64,000 nucleotides of DNA from Dyadobacter sp. CY345 (GTDB lineage Bacteria; Bacteroidota; Bacteroidia; Cytophagales; Spirosomataceae): assembly GCF_021502725.1 (NCBI RefSeq), contig NZ_JAKFFS010000001.1, positions 2,170,001-2,234,000 of the forward strand, given 5' to 3'. This document shows positions 6,793 through 13,309 of this stretch, piece by piece. Positions within the stretch are counted from its first letter, which is position 1, and the number at the start of each line of letters is the position of its first letter. A program made the translations under genes and the position numbers. A model generated the notes under the pieces. The model saw only the letters and a program-made list of their open reading frames with translations. It was not told the origin of the DNA and searched no databases.

Positions 6793-8268
6793 TTATTGAT
6801 TTTTCAAAAGTTTAGTGAGGATTTCAACACTTTGTTCCAGCTCTTGTACTGTCGAAGAAGCGAAGCCAAATCGGGTTGCGTTTAATCTTTCCGGGAGTAA
6901 ATTGCTTTCAGCTCCATCGGAAAAGTACAAACCTGTTTTCAAGGCTTTTTGAGCCAGCTTTTCGAGATCAATATTTTTATCAAACTTGGTCCATACTGCC
7001 ATACCGCCATCAGGAATTTGAAACTGAACGAAATCGGATAAGTGTGAGTGTAGCAATGAACAAATAACATCCCGTCGTTGGCGGTACGTCCGAAGAGACT
7101 TTCGCAAGTGCCGTTGGATAATACCATTTTGAAGAAGCTCAGCCATAGCATTTTCGAGCATGGTGTCTCCCTGACGATCAATAATGCGGCGCAGAAGAGA
7201 GAGATGTTTGATCACGTTTTCTGGCCCTACCAGATATCCGACACGAAAGGCTGGCGAAATGGTTTTTGTGAATGAACCGCAATAGAGTACCATACCCGCC
7301 TGATCCGCTCCTGCGAGCGGAAGCAATGGCCGGCTCAGGTAGTGAAAATCGTAGTCGTAATCGTCCTCAAAAATGATGAAGCCGTACTTTTCTGACAATG
7401 CCAGTAATTGCAGACGGCGGTCAGCACGAAGGGCGACGGTGGTAGGGTAATGGTGGTGAGAAGTTACATATAACATGCGTAACTTTATTTTTTTGCAGAT
7501 ATCGTCAAGTGCGTCAACAATAATTCCGTGCTCGTCCACAGGGATTTGTAAAATATTTGCTCCTGCCTGCATAAAGTTCATCCTGGCGCCCGACCAGCCA
7601 AGTTCAGTAAGTGCAACATTATCGCCTGGATTTAAAAGTCCTGTACTGGATAGATACAAACCCATTACCGTCCCACGGACAATAAGAATATTTTCTGGCC
7701 CGGTCTTTAAACCGCGGGTTTCGTTGAGGTAAGTTGAAAGTTGGCGACGGAGCCAATAGCTGCCCGCGGTATCACCGTAACCTAACTTTACATAAGAATT
7801 TCCAGTGATCAGCTGGGTCCGATAAGCCCTAGAAAGTTCTTCTAGAGGAGCAATCCGCGGATCCGGGAAGCCGTCATCAAGACGTAAAGATGATGCGTTT
7901 TTCAAAACACCACGATGTAAATGAGGTTTATCTTCAAACGAAAATCCGGCGAATTTTTTTGTGTCAATTATTTTGTCTGGATTATCATTCAGCGGTTGCG
8001 GATTAATTTCCGGAAAGTGTTTGGCGACAAAAGTTCCGCTGCCGGTTTTGCTTTCGAGCCAACCTTGTGCTAATAGTTCGTCGTATGCGCGCACAACTGT
8101 TTTTCTGTGAATATTTAGTGCGTCTGCCAATTGCCGGCTACTTGGTAATTGCTGACCGGATTGCATAATTCCTTTTCTGATCAAATCGGTAAGCTGATTT
8201 GCTATTTGCAAATAGACCGGAAGCTTTTCTAATTTGTCTATAATCAGTTCAGAGGAAATTGGCTGCAT
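6793..8268 (-). CDS. MocR-type regulator (GntR HTH fused to aminotransferase fold)
   Basis: A 491-aa protein starting at the ATG at 8268; the TTG one codon earlier is less likely. Residues 12-80 are a GntR-type winged helix (Leu-Pro-Ser-Ser-Arg-Gln-Leu-Ala, then His-Arg-Lys-Thr-Val). Residues about 120-480 are a fold-type I aminotransferase domain with the PLP-binding Lys at about 335 in Gly-Ser-Phe-Thr-Lys-Thr. Such MocR proteins sense PLP or PLP-amine adducts and control vitamin B6, GABA or taurine genes. The divergent neighbour is a PNPOx-fold protein, and repeats in the 80-bp gap look like its binding sites, so it probably controls that gene. Confidence 0.92.
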   Translation of the reverse strand: MQPISSELIIDKLEKLPVYLQIANQLTDLIRKGIMQSGQQLPSSRQLADALNIHRKTVVRAYDELLAQGWLESKTGSGTFVAKHFPEINPQPLNDNPDKIIDTKKFAGFSFEDKPHLHRGVLKNASSLRLDDGFPDPRIAPLEELSRAYRTQLITGNSYVKLGYGDTAGSYWLRRQLSTYLNETRGLKTGPENILIVRGTVMGLYLSSTGLLNPGDNVALTELGWSGARMNFMQAGANILQIPVDEHGIIVDALDDICKKIKLRMLYVTSHHHYPTTVALRADRRLQLLALSEKYGFIIFEDDYDYDFHYLSRPLLPLAGADQAGMVLYCGSFTKTISPAFRVGYLVGPENVIKHLSLLRRIIDRQGDTMLENAMAELLQNGIIQRHLRKSLRTYRQRRDVICSLLHSHLSDFVQFQIPDGGMAVWTKFDKNIDLEKLAQKALKTGLYFSDGAESNLLPERLNATRFGFASSTVQELEQSVEILTKLLKNQ

Positions 8269-8270
8269 CA

Positions 8271-8317
8271 ATTGGACTATCTATTTTGTGTGAATTGGAG
8301 TCTTCTCTTGATCCAAT
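8271..8317. promoter_or_regulatory. Probable MocR binding region with ATTGGA repeats
   Basis: The gap between the divergent genes holds ATTGGACT (8271-8278), ATTGGAGT (8294-8301, 23 bp on, about two helical turns) and an inverted ATCCAAT (8311-8317). Two direct copies plus one inverted copy is a layout common for MocR-family operators. The assignment to the adjacent regulator is an inference. Confidence 0.5.
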
Positions 8318-8348
8318 AAACAAACAATTTTGTAAAAAAACAAACGAT

Positions 8349-8984
8349 ATGTCAGCACCACTCGAACATCTTGTCCCTAGCCGCGCCGCTAAAAAGGCCC
8401 GTTTTGATTCTGATTCAATTTATCCAATCCTGGATGAAGCGCTTTTTTGCACTATAAGTTATTCAATTGATAATCAGCCATTCTCCATTCCGACTTCCTT
8501 CGTGCGATATGAAGATAAGATTTATATACACGGTTCAGTAGGTAGTCATTTTATCAGGCAAATAGCCACAGGGATTCCCGTTTGCATCACAGTCATGCTG
8601 GTAGACGCACTCGTAGTTGCCAAGTCTGCTTTCAGCCATTCGGTGAACTATCGGTCTGTTGTAATTTTCTCCAAAGCAGAAATAATCGAGGATTATGAGC
8701 AAAAACTGGCATCCTTTGAATGGCTGACCAACAAAGTGGTACCGGATAGTTGGGAATATTTGCGGCCGGTTAAGCCAAATGAGGTTAAAAAAACAACGGC
8801 CCTGGCCTTTAAACTTGACGAATCGTCTGCGAAAGCACGAACAGGTATGCCAAACGATGAAGAAGAAGATTTGGAGCTGCCGATCTGGTCAGGACTTATT
8901 CCTTTGTCAAACAAAAGATTATCTCCAATAAGTGATTCGTTAAGTGAAAATATTTCGCTGCCAGCTCATTTACAACATTTGTAA
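8349..8984 (+). CDS. Pyridoxamine 5'-phosphate oxidase-family (flavin-binding split barrel) protein
   Basis: I placed the start at the ATG at 8349, giving 211 aa. The frame stays open upstream to 8259, but that stretch overlaps the regulator's start and the operator-like repeats. The protein has the PNPOx-like split beta-barrel pattern: a basic start (Pro-Ser-Arg-Ala-Ala-Lys-Lys-Ala), Phe-Ser-Ile-Pro-Thr-Ser-Phe on an early strand, and Ile-Tyr-Ile-His-Gly-Ser-Val-Gly-Ser-His-Phe. It resembles the NimA-like or pyridox_ox_2 group, which bind FMN or F420; the true substrate is unknown. The divergent MocR regulator suggests a link to vitamin B6 or amine stress. A terminator follows. Confidence 0.8.
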   Translation: MSAPLEHLVPSRAAKKARFDSDSIYPILDEALFCTISYSIDNQPFSIPTSFVRYEDKIYIHGSVGSHFIRQIATGIPVCITVMLVDALVVAKSAFSHSVNYRSVVIFSKAEIIEDYEQKLASFEWLTNKVVPDSWEYLRPVKPNEVKKTTALAFKLDESSAKARTGMPNDEEEDLELPIWSGLIPLSNKRLSPISDSLSENISLPAHLQHL

Positions 8985-9006
8985 CCCTGCCCAAGATTTT
9001 GCATCC

Positions 9007-9050
9007 GCTCTGGAATCACAAAGTACCTTTGTGGTTTCAGAGCCTTTTTA
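9007..9050 (+). terminator. Terminator of the PNPOx-like gene
   Basis: GCTCTGGAATCACAAAG (9007-9023) pairs with CTTTGTGGTTTCAGAGC (9027-9043) as a 17-bp stem with a couple of mismatches or wobbles and a 3-nt loop, then CTTTTTA. Confidence 0.85.
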
Positions 9051-9137
9051 GTTTTAGATGTTTTATCAGGATTTTAAATTTCTATCGTATTTATCTTTTA
9101 TTTGTAACATTGTCGATTTAATGCAGAAAATATCACC

Positions 9138-9722
9138 ATGGACAAATTAGAGAAAGCTTTTACCCTTTTTGACGCATATAATAAAAAATCGCCGGAAACT
9201 GTTTTTTGGGAAAATCAGGAATTTCCATCTGAATACTTTTACGCGTTAAAACTGTACGACTGGGTGAAAATACTGGAACCACAAGCGTCAGAAAGTCTGC
9301 TGCTGGCATCCCGGGCACAACATATTGGTCGCTGGGAAATTTCCCGTAAATCTTATCCAGAGGGTAGAGTTGGTTATTTAAAGTGGCGAAGTGACCTGGG
9401 TAAATTTCATGCTCAAACTGCGTCAGAGCTGTTGAAGGAAGTTGGATATGATGATGAAACCATTAAACGTGTGCGGGAAATTATCCAAAAACAACGGTTA
9501 AAAACGGACGAAGATGTTCAGACTATTGAAAATGCGCTTTGCCTGGTTTTTCTTCAGTTCCAGTTCGACGACCTGATTGAGAAGGTAAATGAAGAAAAAA
9601 TGATTGATATACTTCGGAAAACATGGGGTAAAATGAGCGAGCCCGGAAGAAAGCATGCCCTGGATTTAAAATTTAGCGAAGCTGGAACCGCTTTGATTAC
9701 AAAAGCTTTGCGTGATAATTGA
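9138..9722 (+). CDS. DUF4202-family protein, 194 aa
   Basis: A soluble, mostly helical protein. The recognisable signature is Ala-Gln-His-Ile-Gly-Arg-Trp-Glu-Ile-Ser-Arg-x-x-Tyr-Pro at about residues 56-72, then Gly-Tyr-Leu-Lys-Trp-Arg. His residues placed like those of an HD-domain protein suggest, without proof, a metal-dependent hydrolase fold. The length fits the DUF4202 family, whose function is not known to me. It stands alone. Confidence 0.8.
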   Translation: MDKLEKAFTLFDAYNKKSPETVFWENQEFPSEYFYALKLYDWVKILEPQASESLLLASRAQHIGRWEISRKSYPEGRVGYLKWRSDLGKFHAQTASELLKEVGYDDETIKRVREIIQKQRLKTDEDVQTIENALCLVFLQFQFDDLIEKVNEEKMIDILRKTWGKMSEPGRKHALDLKFSEAGTALITKALRDN

Positions 9723-10216
9723 ATTTATTAATGTTGAAATAAACTAACTGTTAGTATTATTTCTATTGTACTTCTTCAAGTTTTAAATTATTGCATCTAC
9801 CGTAAAATTTAATATCTAAAACGACCGCTTAGCCGCTTCGCAGGCTGGATTACCCATTTATTTACTATCAGAAAACAACTTTAAAATTCTTAAATCCTAG
9901 TCGATTTGAGAATTTAAATAAAATAATATTTAGTTTGACTTGGTGATTGTAGACATTGTTCGTAATTTTACTTTGCAAGTTATTCGACAAGTTAAATACA
10001 CATACTATTTACAATAACTTCAAATCTGTGTTGTATTTAGCACTATTCATACCCGATTATTTATCACTATTCCCATATCTTGATGAGAAGGCAGATTTTA
10101 GTGCATTTGAGCAGACCTTAATGCAAAGTTACTCGATGAACTATTTCTACAAAATTTTACAGGACTATACACGCACTATAAAAGACTTTTAAAGTATATC
10201 CGATTTTACTCAACAT
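9723..10216. other. 494-bp AT-rich gap; one hairpin, no supported gene
   Basis: No convincing gene. A TTG-started frame at 9956-10192 has a low-complexity, poorly coding-like composition and is not supported. There is a near-perfect 13-bp inverted repeat at 9884-9915 (AAATTCTTAAATC / GATTTGAGAATTT, one G-U pair, 6-nt loop). The promoter of the receiver gene at 10217 must lie here, but no exact TAnnTTTG was found. Confidence 0.5.
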
Positions 10217-10606
10217 ATGGACCCTAGAAAAAATCTACTTGTAATGGATGATGAGCCAAGTATTTGCAAGATACTTGAGCATTTTTTGAAGAAGGATTTT
10301 AATGTATTTGTCAAAAGCGACGGCGCTGAAGGTATGTTATGGCTGGAAGAAGGGAACGAAGTCGATCTTATCATTGCTGATTTACAAATGCCTAATTTAA
10401 ATGGCAAGGAATTTCTGAAAACTGCAAGAGCTAGTAATCTTTATGCGGATATTCCTGTCATCATACTTTCCGGTTCCGATGAAAGTAGTGAACGAATACA
10501 ATGTCTTAACCTTGGCGCAGATGATTTTATGGTGAAGCCGTTTAATCCGGTGGAAGTTCATGCCAAGATTAACGCCATTTTGAGACGTAGCAAAAGATAC
10601 TCCTGA
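10217..10606 (+). CDS. Single-domain response regulator (CheY-like)
   Basis: A 129-aa receiver domain with no output domain. The acidic pair Asp11-Asp12, the phospho-acceptor Asp55 (in IIADLQMPN), the switch Ser85 and the conserved Lys107 (in FMVKPFNP) are all present, so it should be phosphorylated. It lies 20 nt upstream of the sugar transferase gene, whose N-terminus looks like a receiver that has lost its Asp, so the two probably form one operon. It may relay a phospho-signal to polysaccharide synthesis. No histidine kinase is in the window; an orphan Hpt protein (32257-32631) is a possible partner. Confidence 0.92.
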   Translation: MDPRKNLLVMDDEPSICKILEHFLKKDFNVFVKSDGAEGMLWLEEGNEVDLIIADLQMPNLNGKEFLKTARASNLYADIPVIILSGSDESSERIQCLNLGADDFMVKPFNPVEVHAKINAILRRSKRYS

Positions 10607-10626
10607 TACCGTAAACCTGCAACACG

Positions 10627-11847
10627 ATGGAATGGACAAGTCAGTCTGAAGTTACTTTTGTTGATACAAAAGTACCCCCTTCTGCACAATACCGAATTGC
10701 TTATCTGACAAAAGATTTTGACCAATATTTATGGTTCGTGGCTAATTACGGCGCTTTTCTTCGGATAGAATATTTCGAGGAAAAGGAAGAACTTTTGAGA
10801 GCGTTGCAAGATTATTTTCCAGCGGATGCAATTCTGGCCCATGTAAAAAGCGGCGCCTGGGAGCTTTTAGATACTGTGAGAAACAGTCCCGGTTTCGGGA
10901 ATATTCCATTTATCGTTTTAGTGGAAAATCTGAACCCTGCGGTTGTTAAAAATGCCCGGGTGAAGAAGGCAGACGATATTTTTGCAACTAATTTTTCAGA
11001 GGGAGACCTTTTGAACAGGCTGCACTATTTCACAAAACGCAAGTGGTATGTTGCCAGCAAAGCTTCCAAAAAAATAGAATCCGAAAAAAATCAGACGCCG
11101 TTCTGGAAAAGAGCAATCGATATTATTTCCACAGGAACAGCTGTAATTCTGTTATCTCCAATATTTCTTCTTGTGGCGCTGCTTATCCGGCTCGACTCCA
11201 AAGGTCCGGTCTTCTACAAGTCTAAGCGTGTGGGGAGCGGATATAAGATTTTTGACCTTTACAAGTTCAGGACTATGCGTACCGATGCCGATCAAATGAT
11301 CCGCAAAATGGCTGCGTTGAATATGTATAACGTCAAAACGCCTTCTGCCGAAGTGAAGGCTGAAAATTCAAATCTCTGTGAAGTTTGTCGAGGAGGCGGA
11401 TCTTGTAACCGACGATTATTTCTCGATGGAAAAGAGATTTGCGAAAAAGTCTATCAGACACAAAAAGAACAGAAAGCCGCTTTCATGAAATTTCAAAACG
11501 ATCCAAGAATTACAAGAATTGGAAATTTTTTGAGGAATACCAGTCTGGACGAATTACCCCAGCTCATCAATATTCTGAAAGGGGATATGTCTCTGGTTGG
11601 AAATAGGCCTTTGCCACTTTATGAAGCGGAAAAGCTGACAACGGATCATGCCATTTTACGTTTTGCAGGTCCTGCGGGACTTACTGGTCTTTGGCAGGTT
11701 ACCAAAAGAGGCAAGGGGAAATCTGACATGTCGGAAGAAGAAAGGACGGAACTTGATATCACGTATGCAAGAAATTTTTCTTTTAAGATGGATATGCAAA
11801 TTATCCTAAAAACTTTTCCGGCATTGTTTCAATCTGAAAATGTCTAA
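10627..11847 (+). CDS. Sugar-phosphate transferase with pseudo-receiver domain
   Basis: A 406-aa protein. Residues about 21-135 follow the alternating strand/helix pattern of a receiver domain but lack the phospho-Asp (Ile-Leu-Ala-His-Val at that place). From about 160 comes a membrane helix and the PF02397 sugar transferase core: Tyr-Lys-Phe-Arg-Thr-Met at 212-217, Thr-Ser-Leu-Asp-Glu-Leu-Pro-Gln with the Asp-Glu pair at 308-309, and Gly-Asn-Arg-Pro-Leu-Pro. This class moves sugar-1-phosphate onto undecaprenyl phosphate, the first step of repeat-unit assembly. An insert between these holds four Cys (251, 254, 260, 272), possibly a metal site; similar inserts occur, as I recall, in other Bacteroidota homologues. 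Confidence 0.9.
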   Translation: MEWTSQSEVTFVDTKVPPSAQYRIAYLTKDFDQYLWFVANYGAFLRIEYFEEKEELLRALQDYFPADAILAHVKSGAWELLDTVRNSPGFGNIPFIVLVENLNPAVVKNARVKKADDIFATNFSEGDLLNRLHYFTKRKWYVASKASKKIESEKNQTPFWKRAIDIISTGTAVILLSPIFLLVALLIRLDSKGPVFYKSKRVGSGYKIFDLYKFRTMRTDADQMIRKMAALNMYNVKTPSAEVKAENSNLCEVCRGGGSCNRRLFLDGKEICEKVYQTQKEQKAAFMKFQNDPRITRIGNFLRNTSLDELPQLINILKGDMSLVGNRPLPLYEAEKLTTDHAILRFAGPAGLTGLWQVTKRGKGKSDMSEEERTELDITYARNFSFKMDMQIILKTFPALFQSENV

Positions 11848-11906
11848 TAATTTAAGATTCCGACATTTTCAATTTCACGCAACAGACTTACTTTGAGTAA
11901 TTTATG

Positions 11907-12524
11907 TTAAGAGGTTTTTACCCATTCTTTTTGCGTATCGTCATACCTCTTAATTACCCGCGCAGGGTTGCCAACGGCTACCGAATAAGCTGGAATATTT
12001 TTGGTTACAACAGCTCCGGCAGCCACTACACAATGTTTACCAATGGTCACTCCGGCGGTAATCACGGTATTGGCGCCAATCCAGCAATCGTCCTCAATAA
12101 TGATGGGTGCTATGCTGACACCTTGCTTATGAATGGGTTGGCTAATGTCTGTGTAAGTATGATTCAATCCGCTTGCTACAATGTTTTGAGCAAGAATGAC
12201 ATTATCTCCAATTTTAACAGGGCCAATTATAACGTTACCAAGCCCAACCAGAGCGTTTTTCCCGATTTGTACCGCACCGACACCGTTGTTAATGGTACTA
12301 AAATCTTCAATAACAGAATTGTTCCCGATTGAGAACGGGTTGAACGGAACAACATCCATTCTAACCCAACGTCGAATAATTACTTTTTTTCCCTTTTGAT
12401 GATAAAACGGATTTAAGAAAATTCTTACCCATAATCTTGGACGAGCCTGATTGGTAGGAATTAACATCCAGTGAATGAATGTTTTAAGTCTTGGATTGTT
12501 TTTTATTTTTTCGGAAACCGACAT
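11907..12524 (-). CDS. Left-handed beta-helix acyltransferase (WcaF/CatB-like)
   Basis: A 205-aa protein with many hexapeptide repeats ([Ile/Val]-Gly-x-x-x-x) from about residue 65 to 185, including Ile-Gly-Ala-Asn-Thr-Val-Ile and Ala-Gly-Ala-Val-Val-Thr-Lys-Asn-Ile-Pro, and the catalytic-type His in Gly-Leu-Asn-His-Thr-Tyr. Proteins of this type acetylate sugars or serine; in this locus O-acetylation of the exopolysaccharide is likely. It runs against the plus-strand operons on either side, with its own promoter at 12594-12626 in the gap shared with the TolC-like gene. Confidence 0.88.
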   Translation of the reverse strand: MSVSEKIKNNPRLKTFIHWMLIPTNQARPRLWVRIFLNPFYHQKGKKVIIRRWVRMDVVPFNPFSIGNNSVIEDFSTINNGVGAVQIGKNALVGLGNVIIGPVKIGDNVILAQNIVASGLNHTYTDISQPIHKQGVSIAPIIIEDDCWIGANTVITAGVTIGKHCVVAAGAVVTKNIPAYSVAVGNPARVIKRYDDTQKEWVKTS

Positions 12525-12578
12525 GGTTAGGAGTTATTTTAAGAACGTTGAGTTTCTTGCTTTTTTAACAGATGGCTG

Positions 12579-12607
12579 TTTGCCTTATCCAAACAAATGT
12601 AGTTTTT
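12579..12607 (+). promoter_or_regulatory. Probable promoter of the TolC-like / polymerase operon
   Basis: TTTG (12579-12582), a 17-nt spacer and TAGTTTTT (12600-12607), one base short of TAnnTTTG. It overlaps the opposite-facing promoter at 12594-12626. Transcription would start about 20 nt before the ATG at 12632. Confidence 0.4.
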
Positions 12608-12626
12608 AATATTTTATTTTTTCAAA
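12594..12626 (-). promoter_or_regulatory. Promoter of the acyltransferase gene, TTTG-N21-TACATTTG
   Basis: On the minus strand TTTG (12626-12623) and TACATTTG (12601-12594) are separated by 21 nt, an exact match to the phylum consensus. It gives an approximately 60-nt leader for the gene starting at 12524. Confidence 0.6.
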
Positions 12627-12631
12627 AATTA

Positions 12632-13309
12632 ATGCAGATGAGATACGCAGTGATTTTGTTTTTTTCCTTTTTCATCGTTCAAAATGCGCAAGCACAAGAA
12701 TCGCTGGCCAGGGATATTTCATACGATTATCTCGAAAAATTGCTGGCAGTCTGCAAGAAAAATTACCCGAAGATCAAGATGTTTGAAGACCGTGTGAGTG
12801 TGGCTGAGTATGGAGTAAAAAGAGCCAAGTTATCTTATTTTGATATCTTTTCCGCAGGCTATTTATACAGTCCCAACAACAGCAACGCCACCTCCGGGAC
12901 TGCCAGTTTCCTTGGCGGATATCAGTTAGGTTTTTTCGCCAACGTAGGTTCCTTGCTGCAGAAGCCCAGTATTATCAAGCAGGCAAAAGGAGAGTTTGCT
13001 GCTGCAAAACACGACAAAGAAGCCTTTGATTTAAGTATGGAGGCAGAGGTAAAAAAACGGTATTTCACTTATGTTCAGAAAGTTGCAGTGCTTAAAATAA
13101 GATCCGGGGCCATCCTGGATGTTGAAAATATGCTTACAATCATTAAGCACCGATTTGAAAAAGGAGAGGAAACGCTCGACAATTACAACAAAGCACTGAT
13201 TTTACAATCTGACCACGTGCAGAATATTATCAATGCGGAAGCTGATGTTTTAAATGCAAAAAGCAATTTGGAAGAATTGCTGGGGCAAAAACTGGAAGAG
13301 ATAAAATGA
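12632..13309 (+). CDS. TolC-family outer-membrane-factor-like protein, half length
   Basis: The ATG at 12632 (or 12638) gives a signal peptide ending Gln-Asn-Ala-Gln-Ala-Gln; the frame is open to 12572, but that part overlaps promoter elements. The mature part is about 205 aa of long amphipathic helices with a short beta hairpin, like one TolC repeat (Ala-Glu-Tyr-Gly-Val-Lys-Arg-Ala-Lys; the late helix Ala-Glu-Ala-Asp-Val-Leu-Asn-Ala-Lys). Normal TolC proteins carry two such repeats in about 420-480 aa. The stop overlaps the start of the Wzc-like gene (ATGA), so the two are made together. No Wza-type export lipoprotein is present in the window; this protein may take that place. Confidence 0.75.
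   Translation: MQMRYAVILFFSFFIVQNAQAQESLARDISYDYLEKLLAVCKKNYPKIKMFEDRVSVAEYGVKRAKLSYFDIFSAGYLYSPNNSNATSGTASFLGGYQLGFFANVGSLLQKPSIIKQAKGEFAAAKHDKEAFDLSMEAEVKKRYFTYVQKVAVLKIRSGAILDVENMLTIIKHRFEKGEETLDNYNKALILQSDHVQNIINAEADVLNAKSNLEELLGQKLEEIK

Noticed and set aside
8259-8348. N-terminal extension of the PNPOx-like gene
   Set aside because: The extra 30 codons overlap the MocR start and the ATTGGA repeats, and the family begins at the ATG at 8349.
9956-10192. Open frame of 78 codons starting with TTG
   Set aside because: Rare start codon, low-complexity Leu/Tyr/Phe/Asn content that follows from AT-rich DNA, and no motif; not supported as a gene.
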